A stretch of DNA of 61,841 nt from Methylobacter sp. BlB1 (GCF_015476545.1 NZ_JADMKV010000024.1:1-61841), one strand, 5' to 3'; positions 50,328 through 59,897 are shown, numbered from the stretch's first letter. The notes: a model not told the origin generated them from the letters alone. Made by a program: numbers and translations.

Positions 50328-53300
50328 ATGTACAAGAATAACGCAGGCCAACTCATATTTTCCCCTTCAGATCTCGTGCTCGCCATGCGATCGCCCTTTG
50401 CTTCCTGGATGGACCGGTTCGCTATTGAAATGCCCGATCTCGCGGCCGGCATAGAAAAAGACCATGATCCCATGATGGCTTTGCTGGCCACCAAAGGCAA
50501 TGCGCACGAATCCGGTTTTCTGAAAGCGCTGCAGGATAAGCACGGCACCGATAATATCGCTATCGTCAAAAGCCAGCCGCATCGTGACAGAATAACTGAA
50601 ACGCTAGGCTATATGACGGCGGGGTATCCGTTTATCTACCAAGCCGAACTGTCTCGTGACAATTTTGCAGGCAATGCCGATTTTCTGGTCAAGGTCCCGG
50701 GACATTCGAATTTCGGCAATTACCGATACGAAGCCTGGGATACCAAGCTGTCCCAGACAACACGGCCCTATTTCCTTATCCAGCTCTGCTGCTACAGCTG
50801 GATGCTGGAAGCCATTCAGGGCGTCATGTCGGATGAGGCGGCGATCGTACTCGGCGACCTGAGCGAAGACCGCTTCCGGATCGCGCGCTACTACAGCTAT
50901 TTCGACCGCCTGAGAAAAGACTTCCTGAAAACACAACAGGAATTCATGGCGGATTTTGCCTACATGCCGGATCCCGCCTATTACCACGATCACGGGTCAT
51001 GGGATTCTTTTGCAAAGGAATGGATCGAGAAAACCGATAGCCTGGCGCAAGTGGCCAACATCCGCAGGAGCCATATCAGAAAACTGTGCGCCGCCGGCAT
51101 TCAGACGATGGCGGATTTCGCCGGTACCGACGTGGATTTTGTCAAAGGCATTCCTCACGCTACTTTCGTCAAACTGAAGGACCAGGCCGAGATTCAGCAT
51201 GCATCCCGTGGACTGGAAAAACCGCTGTTCAAGGTCCTGCAAAGCGACCACGGTAAAGGATTGTCCGCCCTGCCCCCGGCTTCGGCCTTAGATGTCTATT
51301 TCGACATCGAGGGCCATCCTCTTTTCGACGGCGGCCTGGAATACCTGTGGGGGACCAGTTATCGCTGCCCCGATGCAGCCCAAGGCAAGCGCTATGCGTT
51401 CCGCGACTGGTGGGCCCATACGCTGGAGCAGGAAAAAGTGGCCTTCGAGGGCTTTGTGGACTGGCTCTATGACCGATGGCAGGCGGATAAATCCCTGCAT
51501 TGCTATCATTATGCCTCTTACGAAATTTCAGCTCTGCGCCGTCTCTCCATGCGGCATGACTCCCGGGTCAGAGAAGTGGCGGAAATGCTCGCCAATGGCG
51601 TTTTCGTTGATCTCTACAAGATAGTGCTCAATGGTTTACTGATAGGCGAGCCGCGCTATAGCATCAAAAATGTGGAACACCTGTATCGTCCGAAACGAAT
51701 GACACAGGTTGCCAATGGCGGCGACTCGGTCATCTTCTACGAAGCATGGCGGGAACAAGGCGGCGTCGACCGGTGGTGCGAGGAGGCCAACGGCTATCAA
51801 GCCTGGCTTGCCGATCCGGCCGGATTTGACTGGACGCAATGGCCCGAGCTGAAGGATATCAGGGACTATAACATCGATGACTGTGAGTCGACGCTGGAGC
51901 TAGTCGATTGGCTGCGCGAGCAGCAGAACCTGTCCGGTATCTCTTACGCTCCGGCAACGGACGAATCAGGCCCAGTCCAGGAGAAAACGGATCGGCAATT
52001 GCAGGCCGCCGAAAGAAAGCAGGCGCTGCGTGAATGGCAACAGCGGCTGGCCGAGCGTTTTGTAGCCGATGAGAGCCTGAAGAACGATCCCACCGCCAAC
52101 CTCATGATGGAGCTCTTAGGCTTCCATAACCGGGAACGCAAGCCCAAGATCTGGGCCTATTTCGAACGGCTGGAGAAGCCTGACGAGGAGCTTTTCGACG
52201 ACGATACCTGCATCCATAACCTGGAGATCACCGGGTTCGATCATACTGATGAAGGCATGGTGTTTCGCGGGCGTTTCGATGGCAAGCAGCCTGTCCGAAA
52301 AGACAAGTTCGCAACCGGGACAATCCGGGGCACTGACATCCGGGTGAAAGCGATCAGATTCCCGGAATCCGAAACGGATGCTGTGGTTGAGTTCATCGCA
52401 GACGCTACGGAGATATTCCAGATAGAATCCGACGCCATTACCCTGTTTGCCGAGGAGCCTTACATCAATACGGAGACGCTCGAAACCAGGCTGTGCGAAG
52501 TCGCTGAAGCCCTGTTCGATCAGCAGCTGCCGGGAGCCTTGAGAGCCATTCTGAACCGCGAAAAGCCGACATTCAAAAAGAATCCCGAAGGAAACGACGC
52601 GTATCTGCCGATCACGCGCGCGAGATTCAAGCAAGACGATGAATATCTTGCAGCGGTGATTTCCGCAGTGGAAAATATGCAGGATAGTTGCCTGTGTATC
52701 CAAGGAGGCCCGGGCGCCGGTAAAACTTTCACGGCACGGCACATCATCACGGCCCTCATCCGCAACGGAAAACGAGTCGTGGTCATGAGCAATTCGCATG
52801 CGGCGATCCTGAATCTGCTGGATGCGCTCCATGAGCCCAGCCAGCACGCCAGGATTGCAAAAGTTGGCGGCTTCGGCTCCAGCCAGACCGGTTTCAGGGA
52901 ACGGTACAGCGAAGATGCTTTTCCGAATTATATTTACCGGCCGTCCATGAGCTTTACCCAGCGCGACCCCTATCATTCATTTGCCGTGGTCGGGGCAACA
53001 GCCTATGCCCTTGCCGCCAATGTTGCTTTCGAGTCGCCTGTGGATTATTTAGTCGTAGATGAGGCGAGCCAGGTCGCCCTAGCCAACCTGATTGCGGTCG
53101 CCGGCGGGGCCAGGAACATTATTCTGATGGGTGATCAGATGCAGCTCGAACAACCGATACAGGGTTCCCATCCCGGTCGCTCAGGCCTGTCGGCTCTTGA
53201 GCACATGTTAGGCGGCAACAATGTTATTCCCGATGATATTGGATTCTTCCTGGAAAGGACCTATCGAATGCACCCGACCGTCTGTCAGCCATTATCCGAG

Positions 53301-53870
53301 GTGGTCTACGAGAACAAGCTTAAAGCCGCCGAAAACAATGAACGCCAGCGCATCACGGTCACTGACGCCAGGCTCATCGAGCAAAGCCACGGCGTTATGG
53401 TGGTAAACGTTGAGCATGACGGCAACCGTCAAAGCAGCGAAGAGGAAGCTGAGGTGATCGGCCAATTGATTGCCGAGCTGAAAACAGGATTCTTCACGGA
53501 CAAGCACGGCGAATCCCGTCCAATCACCGATGAAGATATTCTGGTGGTCGCTCCTTTCAACATGCAGGTTAATTTGCTGCGCGAGCGGATCGGCGACCAA
53601 ATCTCGATCGGGACGATTGACAAGTTCCAAGGCCGCGAGGCTCCCATCCTGATCACGTCCATGGCGGTCAGCGATGCGGAAGAATCCAGCCGCGGCATTG
53701 ACTTCCTGTTCGACATTAACCGGTTGAACGTAGCCATCTCACGGGCCAAGGCCCTGGCCATCATTGTTTTCAACCCGGGCCTTGAGAAATGCGCCGTCAA
53801 TAGCCTGGAGCAGATGGAAAAGGCGAGCTTTTTTTGCCGGCTGGTCAATCCACGCGATGGGTTGATCTAG
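50328..53870 (+). CDS. TM0106-type RecB-like nuclease fused to SF1 helicase
   Basis: 1180 residues with three parts. N-terminal RecB-type nuclease (~1-160): GNADFLVKVPG, YEAWDTKLSQTTRPYFLIQL (D-x-K and Q..Y). Middle RNase H-like/DEDD region (~320-540): LDVYFDIEGHPLF, HYASYEISALRRL and NIDDCESTLELVDWL. C-terminal SF1 helicase (~780-1160): GGPGAGKTFTAR, LVVDEASQVAL, GDQMQLEQPIQG, ERTYRMHPTVC, TIDKFQGREAPI and NVAISRAKAL. Such proteins process DNA ends; some belong to defence islands. GC-rich unlike its AT-rich left flank, suggesting separate origin. Confidence 0.9.
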   Translation: MYKNNAGQLIFSPSDLVLAMRSPFASWMDRFAIEMPDLAAGIEKDHDPMMALLATKGNAHESGFLKALQDKHGTDNIAIVKSQPHRDRITETLGYMTAGYPFIYQAELSRDNFAGNADFLVKVPGHSNFGNYRYEAWDTKLSQTTRPYFLIQLCCYSWMLEAIQGVMSDEAAIVLGDLSEDRFRIARYYSYFDRLRKDFLKTQQEFMADFAYMPDPAYYHDHGSWDSFAKEWIEKTDSLAQVANIRRSHIRKLCAAGIQTMADFAGTDVDFVKGIPHATFVKLKDQAEIQHASRGLEKPLFKVLQSDHGKGLSALPPASALDVYFDIEGHPLFDGGLEYLWGTSYRCPDAAQGKRYAFRDWWAHTLEQEKVAFEGFVDWLYDRWQADKSLHCYHYASYEISALRRLSMRHDSRVREVAEMLANGVFVDLYKIVLNGLLIGEPRYSIKNVEHLYRPKRMTQVANGGDSVIFYEAWREQGGVDRWCEEANGYQAWLADPAGFDWTQWPELKDIRDYNIDDCESTLELVDWLREQQNLSGISYAPATDESGPVQEKTDRQLQAAERKQALREWQQRLAERFVADESLKNDPTANLMMELLGFHNRERKPKIWAYFERLEKPDEELFDDDTCIHNLEITGFDHTDEGMVFRGRFDGKQPVRKDKFATGTIRGTDIRVKAIRFPESETDAVVEFIADATEIFQIESDAITLFAEEPYINTETLETRLCEVAEALFDQQLPGALRAILNREKPTFKKNPEGNDAYLPITRARFKQDDEYLAAVISAVENMQDSCLCIQGGPGAGKTFTARHIITALIRNGKRVVVMSNSHAAILNLLDALHEPSQHARIAKVGGFGSSQTGFRERYSEDAFPNYIYRPSMSFTQRDPYHSFAVVGATAYALAANVAFESPVDYLVVDEASQVALANLIAVAGGARNIILMGDQMQLEQPIQGSHPGRSGLSALEHMLGGNNVIPDDIGFFLERTYRMHPTVCQPLSEVVYENKLKAAENNERQRITVTDARLIEQSHGVMVVNVEHDGNRQSSEEEAEVIGQLIAELKTGFFTDKHGESRPITDEDILVVAPFNMQVNLLRERIGDQISIGTIDKFQGREAPILITSMAVSDAEESSRGIDFLFDINRLNVAISRAKALAIIVFNPGLEKCAVNSLEQMEKASFFCRLVNPRDGLI

Positions 53871-53943
53871 ACCATATTTGCATTCTTTTCTGCCTGACGA
53901 TAATAGGCAGGAAAATTAATTATTATTTTGAGAGAACCCAAAA

Positions 53944-54702
53944 ATGGACATTTTGACTGTATATGCTGATTCACAAACCGATTTCGATGACCATAGCCGC
54001 GTGCGCGTCTATTGGCGCAGCAGCGCCAGTCGCCAGAGAGCGGTCGACGTGACTCTGGCACTGACCTGCCAGGACAAAGCCGCCGCCGCTGAAGTGGTCG
54101 CGATCCGTTATTTGCTGGGCGAGGCCAACATCTTCAATGCCAACCGCACCGGTATTAACTTGAAGCTGGTGGTTTCGAAAGGCGCCATCAAAAAAATGAC
54201 CCGGCAGGCCACCCGTAAATTCGATCTGTACGAATACGGCTATCCCATCATCACGCGCTATGCCGAAGCCGAGATTGCTGTTTCCAAGAATCGGTCCTGG
54301 TTTCCGGGCGAAGACAAACTGGGCGATGTCCCGCTGATCAACGGCGAAAGCTTGAGAGGCATTGAAAAACTGCACAGCGAAGGCATGGGCTTAGTTGCCG
54401 TGACGCGTCATGCGCTGGACCGGTATGTGGAACATTGCGGTACGAACGATATGAATACGACCTGGAAGAACCTGCACCGTCGGCTTAAGGGGCCTCTAGA
54501 TAGGATCTCGCTCCCCTCCAAAGTGATGATGCACAAACTCCGGAGATATGGAGAAGCTCCTGAGGTATGGAAGCAGCCTGGCAACAATCCGCTCCATTTT
54601 GTATTTTGCAACCGGGCGGATTACAAGTTGCTGGTGACGGTGTTCAACAAGGATCCGGATGAACTGGAAACATTTCGGCCGTCTGTTGCCAACAGGTTTT
54701 AG
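53944..54702 (+). CDS. Unknown protein, perhaps RNase H-like at the N-terminus
   Basis: 252 residues. The N-terminal LTVYADSQTDFDDHSRVRVY followed by a strand and helix CQDKAAAAEVVAIRYLLGEA resembles an RNase H fold (D then E in AxxEVxAIRYLL), but the pattern is incomplete. The C-terminal half has VTRHALDRYVEHCG and HFVFCNRADYKLLVTVFNK. It follows the nuclease-helicase gene by 73 bp and shares its GC-rich codon use, so they probably work together. Function unproven. Confidence 0.6.
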   Translation: MDILTVYADSQTDFDDHSRVRVYWRSSASRQRAVDVTLALTCQDKAAAAEVVAIRYLLGEANIFNANRTGINLKLVVSKGAIKKMTRQATRKFDLYEYGYPIITRYAEAEIAVSKNRSWFPGEDKLGDVPLINGESLRGIEKLHSEGMGLVAVTRHALDRYVEHCGTNDMNTTWKNLHRRLKGPLDRISLPSKVMMHKLRRYGEAPEVWKQPGNNPLHFVFCNRADYKLLVTVFNKDPDELETFRPSVANRF

Positions 54703-54759
54703 AGCGCTCTGACCGAAAGATCGCGCATGTAATTCACCGAAATAATAGCTAATATAAAT

Positions 54760-55242
54760 ATGGATAATTCAAATATATTACCGAAAACGCCGGAATATAT
54801 TCAGGAAAAACAAAATCAATTTGATAACCGTAGAAGAAAAATAGAATATTGGTCAATCGCTTTATTCATTTTATGCTGGATAGGAATTGGTTTTTTAATT
54901 TACCTCAAGACAGGCAATTTAATTAGTGCTTTTGTTATTACAATTTTATTGGGATATATATTGTTAACAATAGTTAATAGTATTAATAATTATATAATAT
55001 CCATATGGGCACCCGAATATGTCATAGACGAAAGCGATGATACTGTCCTGCGCTTACACGGCGCTGTGAAATTCACCGAAATGGATTTGGCAAAAAAAAG
55101 ACTTCTGGCTTGTCGCGAAGGTTACATGATCGTGGATGATGCCTTTGAAAAATACGGTTGTACCTTCGCTGCCATACCTGAAACGCAAGAACATCGCATG
55201 TTGAAACAGAAGCTTGCCGAACTTGGGGTCACCCTCTACTAA
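54760..55242 (+). CDS. Two-helix membrane protein
   Basis: 160 residues. A helical charged N-terminus (EYIQEKQNQFDNRRRKIEYW), two adjacent membrane segments at about 31-50 (SIALFILCWIGIGFLIYL) and 55-80 (LISAFVITILLGYILLTIVN), then a soluble domain (VIDESDDTVLRLHGAVKFTE onward). Low GC unlike the preceding gene. No family recognised. Confidence 0.6.
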   Translation: MDNSNILPKTPEYIQEKQNQFDNRRRKIEYWSIALFILCWIGIGFLIYLKTGNLISAFVITILLGYILLTIVNSINNYIISIWAPEYVIDESDDTVLRLHGAVKFTEMDLAKKRLLACREGYMIVDDAFEKYGCTFAAIPETQEHRMLKQKLAELGVTLY

Positions 55243-55360
55243 CTTGGCAGAATGCTTTAGCTTACCTGCCTGGAAAGGATGGAATCCGCTCCTTGCATTA
55301 TCTAAAAAGCCTGTAAAATAATAATTTTTCATATAAATTCTCGATTAGATAGGAGAAGAA

Positions 55361-56431
55361 ATGAACATCCATTCGGTCTATATCAAGCACCCTAAAAACC
55401 TGCCTTTTGTAGAGCAGTTTTATAAAAAAATTGGCGCAGAAGCCCTGTTCATCAAATCCAGCGATAATGGTTGGCTTGCAATAAAAATGGCTATTAACCT
55501 GTCGTTAGCCCAGGCGCTTAAAGATCGCATGTTCGCATTTCACGAAATTCCATTGGGCATTGTGAAAAAGAATGTGACAATTGTTGATTTCAATTGCGGT
55601 TTAGAAGGTGTGAAGGGCTGTGAAGAGCCCTATGACACTCAAGTTCCCTTCGCAGCTCAAATAAGATTTGGAATTTGCGGACATGTCCCAGAAGGCAAAA
55701 TATCTGACCAAGACGACCCGAACATTAAAATACTCATAGACGCGATGAAGGATGCCGTCGAGAATATTGATCTTGATATCGCCTTGAGCTACTTAAAAAA
55801 GCAATTTGATGAATCGGCCGAAAAAGGTTTTCTGGGACCTTTATACAATGCAGGAGTTGCTCTCGATGCCGATGGGATATTAAAGCCAACTTTCAGCTGG
55901 GAAAAGTTGTTAGCCCGAAGAACAACCTCTCTCGATGATCTGATGGAAAAATGGCGCTCGAAGGAAAAATTCGACTCGCGCTCAGCCAAATATCTTGATG
56001 CCTGCTTTAAAAACCACAAGTTCCTGGGCGACGTTTGCTCGGATGGATTCAGGGATTTTTTCTCGCCATTGGAACAGACGCCAAAACCCGAACATTTTCC
56101 AGATAATGTTGAGAAATGGGCATTGGCAGATAACCGAATTTTGTTTGAGCGAGGTTATCGTTGCGGTATTGACGATGTGGGCTACGACTCTTTTTTGTTT
56201 GAAGCTGGCGCCACTATTGATGATTTCTGGCAAATTAAAGAACTGTTCACGCTGGCTGAGCTTATTCAAAAGCATGGCGGTGAATTCCAATGCCATACCA
56301 TTGGCAAAAAAACGCACTGGCTGGATGGGTTTCAAGATATCAAAAATCCGCTGGCACGATTCAAACAAACCCTCGATTCTGTTGCGGATATCTGTGGCTT
56401 TGAGTCCGAAAGACGTTACTCGGAGTATTGA
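55361..56431 (+). CDS. Unknown partner of the AcrVA2-like gene
   Basis: 356 residues; AGGAGAAGAA just before the ATG. Segments KHPKNLPFVEQFYKKIGAEA, CGLEGVKGCEEPYDTQVPFA and CHTIGKKTHWLDGFQDIKNP; no recognisable fold, no signal or membrane segment. Its stop lies next to the AcrVA2-like start, so the two are translationally coupled. Position makes it a candidate for an anti-defence or Acr-associated function, which is inference. Confidence 0.65.
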   Translation: MNIHSVYIKHPKNLPFVEQFYKKIGAEALFIKSSDNGWLAIKMAINLSLAQALKDRMFAFHEIPLGIVKKNVTIVDFNCGLEGVKGCEEPYDTQVPFAAQIRFGICGHVPEGKISDQDDPNIKILIDAMKDAVENIDLDIALSYLKKQFDESAEKGFLGPLYNAGVALDADGILKPTFSWEKLLARRTTSLDDLMEKWRSKEKFDSRSAKYLDACFKNHKFLGDVCSDGFRDFFSPLEQTPKPEHFPDNVEKWALADNRILFERGYRCGIDDVGYDSFLFEAGATIDDFWQIKELFTLAELIQKHGGEFQCHTIGKKTHWLDGFQDIKNPLARFKQTLDSVADICGFESERRYSEY

Positions 56432-56433
56432 TT

Positions 56434-57408
56434 GTGGCGCTTAGACCCTTAAATCACTTACAAGCCGCTGGAAAACTCTACCCCAACGCTTGGCGCCAAG
56501 TTGATGAATTTCGCCAAAGCCGGGGTAAGGATCAGCCGAATTGGCCAAGCTGGTGTTATGCCCCAATGGCAGCTTTCTATGCCATTGTTAGCGCAGATGC
56601 AGGTGTTGATAAATTGCCCCTCAGTCTGATTGGAGATGTCGCTAATTTAGCAGCTTTATCAGCATGGCGCGTAACCCAGGGGATATATCGGTTTGATGAT
56701 GTTTTTGAAAAAGCCTTGATCGATTCTCCTATCACGGGGGATTTGCCGGTGGAAGTATTATTTAGACTTCCAGAATGGGCCGTTTACATTGAAACCCTTG
56801 ATTATAAATTTTTTGATATTCCATTATATGGGTTCTTTGCTCACCTTGAGCAGGATTCAAACACACATAGAAATGAATTGCGATTTTTACTCGACACTGA
56901 TACCGGTCTGATCCCTATCGTATTTCACATAGGAAACTGGACTGTAATTGAGGCGATCGATCGAGGCGTATCTGAAGCAGCTAAACAATTGGCTTTGGCA
57001 AACTTACCAATAGCTTTTAATCCTGAAATGGAAATTATTGAGCAGATGGGCCTGCAATTGCGCCCACTTCTGTCACTGATCCTCTACCTCTGCTCTGAAA
57101 AGCCTGAGTATTCCGGCGGCGTTCCTTCAAGGCCTCAACCTAAAAAAACAAAAAATGGTTGGCGGTTATTTCCTCCCGATAAGCCCAAGATAATCCATGT
57201 AGGAAAATCAATCGGCGATTCACTTAGGGCTGCCTGTGTCAGCGAAAATGCAAGCAGTGATTCGAGCCGATCGCTTAGACCGCATATCCGCAGAGGGCAT
57301 TGGCATGGTTATTGGGTCGGTAAAAAATCCGATGAGAAAAACGACAGGAAGTTCGTTTACCGATGGTTGGCGTCGATGGGCGTAAATACAACTCTCGAAA
57401 CTTTCTGA
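56434..57408 (+). CDS. acrVA2: AcrVA2-family anti-CRISPR protein
   Basis: 324 residues from the GTG at 56434, with CGGAG 8 nt upstream; a TTG at 56428 is the alternative. The C-terminal RPHIRRGHWHGYWVG is the hallmark of the AcrVA2 family, and ALSAWRVTQGIYRFDDVFEK followed by FRLPEWAVYIET matches its core in order and length. In Moraxella AcrVA2 binds the nascent N-terminus of Cas12a and triggers loss of its mRNA. Close relatives occur on plasmids of hosts without known Cas12a, so the true target here is open. Confidence 0.85.
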   Translation: MALRPLNHLQAAGKLYPNAWRQVDEFRQSRGKDQPNWPSWCYAPMAAFYAIVSADAGVDKLPLSLIGDVANLAALSAWRVTQGIYRFDDVFEKALIDSPITGDLPVEVLFRLPEWAVYIETLDYKFFDIPLYGFFAHLEQDSNTHRNELRFLLDTDTGLIPIVFHIGNWTVIEAIDRGVSEAAKQLALANLPIAFNPEMEIIEQMGLQLRPLLSLILYLCSEKPEYSGGVPSRPQPKKTKNGWRLFPPDKPKIIHVGKSIGDSLRAACVSENASSDSSRSLRPHIRRGHWHGYWVGKKSDEKNDRKFVYRWLASMGVNTTLETF

Positions 57409-57441
57409 AACGCCAAACAGGTTTTAAACAATTCATCAGCA

Positions 57442-58167
57442 ATGGAAAAAATGATTCCCCTACCCCAGCCATGGATTGATCTCTTATCATCCGCTGGCAT
57501 GTCTGAAATTTGTGATTCCATCGCCGATATTGAGAGGAGGCTTGATGACCTGTCAAAAAAGTCGTTGATTTTTCCTGCTGCGAATGATCGTTATAGGGCT
57601 TTTTCTGTTCCGCCTGAATCTGTAAAGGCCGCGGTCGTCGCTCAGGACCCGTATCATGGATTAGCAACAGTGCGAGAGAAATCAGGGGGAATTCAACAAG
57701 TACCAGAAGCGATGGGCTTGAGCTTTTCCGTGCCGGCCGGTGTTAAGATTCCTCCATCTTTGAATAATATTTTCAAGGAATTAAATCAGGATATCGGTTG
57801 CTCTATACCTGATACTGGCGATCTCACTCGCTGGACCGATCAGGGTGTCTTGCTCATGAATCGATTACTTAGCGTTGAAAAGGATAAACCTGGCTCACAC
57901 AAAAACCTGGGTTGGCAGAGGATCACCGAAGCTTTAATCGCAGCACTGTCTCAGAAGCATTCCGGCATAGTCTTCCTTCTTTGGGGAAACCACGCGAGAT
58001 CCCTTCGATCAAGCATTGCTGATAATGGGCATACTGTCATCGAATCGAGTCATCCATCATCGATGGGTGGCTCATGTTATAAAGGATTTTTTGGATCAAG
58101 ATCTTTTAGCCGGACAAATTCAGCGCTGGTTAAATCGGGTAAACAAGCAATAGATTGGAGACTTTGA
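57442..58167 (+). CDS. ung: Uracil-DNA glycosylase (UDG family 1-like)
   Basis: 241 residues. The catalytic motif is VVAQDPYHGLA at 65-75 (D69, Y71, H72; usual form GQDPYHG), AMGLSFSVP holds the uracil-stacking phenylalanine, LLMNRLLSV the asparagine and SSHPSSMGG the leucine-loop histidine (usual HPSPLS, here altered). It removes uracil from DNA. Plasmid copies are unusual; a role in protecting incoming DNA or countering deaminase defences is speculation. It follows the AcrVA2-like gene by 33 bp. Confidence 0.88.
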   Translation: MEKMIPLPQPWIDLLSSAGMSEICDSIADIERRLDDLSKKSLIFPAANDRYRAFSVPPESVKAAVVAQDPYHGLATVREKSGGIQQVPEAMGLSFSVPAGVKIPPSLNNIFKELNQDIGCSIPDTGDLTRWTDQGVLLMNRLLSVEKDKPGSHKNLGWQRITEALIAALSQKHSGIVFLLWGNHARSLRSSIADNGHTVIESSHPSSMGGSCYKGFFGSRSFSRTNSALVKSGKQAIDWRL

Positions 58168-58168
58168 A

Positions 58169-58462
58169 TTGCGATCAATAGATAGAAATACAAGTGAATG
58201 GGATGCTGTTTGGGGGAAACTTAGATTAGCACTCGAACAAAAGCCGCTACCTACGGGCGACGGTAAACAGGAATTCTGCAACATTGACGGATTCATGCTT
58301 ATGGGAGTCGACGATTCGGGCAGAACCTATTTCAAAGACTCCATGACCAGGAATTATCTGCTCCTACTTCCTGATGGGACGTTGGAAATTCCCGAGGGAG
58401 GCCTGTGGTATGGCGGCGTTTTTGCCGCTCAGGATGGAGGTAAGTGTGAAGCACTATTTTGA
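58169..58462 (+). CDS. Unknown protein
   Basis: 97 residues starting 1 bp after ung. RLALEQKPLPTGDGKQEFCN, DGFMLMGVDDSGRTYFKDSM, then NYLLLLPDGTLEIPEGGLWY. Small beta-rich domain; no family recognised. Coupled to ung and to the DUF805 gene. Confidence 0.55.
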   Translation: MRSIDRNTSEWDAVWGKLRLALEQKPLPTGDGKQEFCNIDGFMLMGVDDSGRTYFKDSMTRNYLLLLPDGTLEIPEGGLWYGGVFAAQDGGKCEALF

Positions 58463-58790
58463 TGCTTTAAAAAAGTACGCTGTCTTTCAAGGCCGAGCAA
58501 GCCGACAGGAATTCTGGTATTTCACCTTATTTAACATCCTGTTCACCTTCATCTTTGGGTTTATCGACCAGCTCATGGGTAATTTTGTCTATGCCGCCGG
58601 CTATGGACCTTTGAGCTCGATCTACACGTTAGCAATCATCATTCCGGGTATCGCTGTATCAATCAGGCGTCTTCATGATACTGGCCGTAGCGGCTGGTGG
58701 TTCATGATCACGATTATTCCTGTACTTGGCCTACTTATTTTCTTGTATTTCGCATTGCTAGATAGCGAGCCGGCAGCGAATCAATATTAA
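58446..58790 (+). CDS. DUF805 membrane protein
   Basis: 114 residues from the GTG at 58446, preceded by GGAGG; ATG at 58434 is an alternative. FDALKKYAVFQGRASRQEFW, LFNILFTFIFGFIDQL, ISIRRLHDTGRSGWW-type motif (IRRLHDTGRSGWWFMI) and a final hydrophobic helix IPVLGLLIFLYFALLDS are the DUF805 pattern. Inner-membrane protein of unknown role, frequent near phage or plasmid genes. Confidence 0.9.
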   Translation: MKHYFDALKKYAVFQGRASRQEFWYFTLFNILFTFIFGFIDQLMGNFVYAAGYGPLSSIYTLAIIIPGIAVSIRRLHDTGRSGWWFMITIIPVLGLLIFLYFALLDSEPAANQY

Positions 58791-58860
58791 TTTACAACCA
58801 AAAAACTATGCTCAACTTTTTTATATTTTTTGTCTATCATCCTATGGATTTTAATAACAA

Positions 58861-59241
58861 ATGGAAGTTAGGATGATGAGGGGACCGATTTTTCTTAGTG
58901 TAATTTTGTTTGCAACGTCTTTCTCGGCATACGCTACAGAGCGAGATAAAGACGGAGTACCTATAGTCGATATTCACGGCACAATCGTCGTCACGACGCC
59001 TGCAACAGTAAGCAATGGTTGGCATGTTCGTGAGAAGAGAGTCAGGATGATAACGGTCGATAAAAAATCAATCCCATTGAGCGAATTCATGAGAGCATAC
59101 TGCATGGGCAAAATTGCAAATGAAACTTGTTCTCGAGGGAATGCTATTGAAGGCATCGACTCTCATCTAGTGGGCCGAAAGATAAGCTTCCTGAGGGATT
59201 ATAACGATCAGCAATTTATGAATTGGGGCCTGTTGCCATAG
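58861..59241 (+). CDS. Small secreted protein
   Basis: 126 residues (the true start may be ATG 58873 or 58876). Signal peptide MMRGPIFLSVILFATSFSAYA, cleaved near TERDKDG. The mature protein has cysteines in AYCMGK and ETCSRG, which may bond. No family recognised; periplasmic. Confidence 0.6.
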   Translation: MEVRMMRGPIFLSVILFATSFSAYATERDKDGVPIVDIHGTIVVTTPATVSNGWHVREKRVRMITVDKKSIPLSEFMRAYCMGKIANETCSRGNAIEGIDSHLVGRKISFLRDYNDQQFMNWGLLP

Positions 59242-59298
59242 TTTGAAGAACAAGTTTTGCGAACTGTCAGCACGAGATCAAGGTTTTACGAAGGTAAA

Positions 59299-59586
59299 TC
59301 AATTTAAAGCATTGGTCCCAGCCAAAAGTTCTTCAAGGTATGTCCAGAGAAGAATTCCTGCCCAGATTAGATAGATGATGGGATCTGAAAAGCAAAATAT
59401 AATAATTGACTTGCAAAAGCCTGCCCCATACCGAAGGAAGCTTGTCCCGCCTTTCAATTGATGAGCGGCCACTTTCAGAACTGAATTTATTTGGCTTGGC
59501 AACCGTAGCGCATCGGCCATCAACGTTAAGACGATTAGAACGAATTTTTTGAGATACCGGATAACTGTATCGCTTCTTCCCTTCAT
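59299..59586 (-). CDS. Small membrane protein
   Basis: 95 residues, one clear membrane segment near 13-30 (FVLIVLTLMADALRL is weaker) and a second at about 60-82 (SIIIFCFSDPIIYLIWAGIL). No ribosome binding site of note. Lies downstream of the KfrB-like gene on the same strand. Unknown. Confidence 0.45.
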   Translation of the reverse strand: MKGRSDTVIRYLKKFVLIVLTLMADALRLPSQINSVLKVAAHQLKGGTSFLRYGAGFCKSIIIFCFSDPIIYLIWAGILLWTYLEELLAGTNALN

Positions 59587-59615
59587 TGCTTCAATTCTTC
59601 TAGTAATACACGCAT

Positions 59616-59867
59616 TTAGAAGTTGTCGAAGACTGATCGATCATATTTAACAAGACCTCGGTTTGTTTTCTGATACACATTATTATCGTCTATATGTACA
59701 GTAAACCCGGTCAACGCTTGCGTCTTATCCGCATCAATAGCCTGATACAAGTTATAAATACCCGGTTTAATGCCTTTGGCTTTACTTACCTTTTCTACAA
59801 CCCACTTCCCGGCAATTTCAGCTTTTACTATTTTTTGCCCATTCATCACGATGACGCGGCGCTTCAT
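59616..59867 (-). CDS. KfrB-domain protein
   Basis: 83 residues. KGIKPGIYNLYQAIDADKTQ, FTVHIDDNNVYQKTNRGLVK, ending HDR/YDRSVFDNF, fits the KfrB domain found in plasmid maintenance proteins (GxYxLxxA, VYQ). KfrB with KfrA and KfrC aids IncP plasmid stability; here KfrA-like is at 5360-6277. Two hairpins at 59898-59955 lie upstream. Confidence 0.65.
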   Translation of the reverse strand: MKRRVIVMNGQKIVKAEIAGKWVVEKVSKAKGIKPGIYNLYQAIDADKTQALTGFTVHIDDNNVYQKTNRGLVKYDRSVFDNF

Positions 59868-59897
59868 ATGATCTACCAGTTATCAATTATCAAAGTC

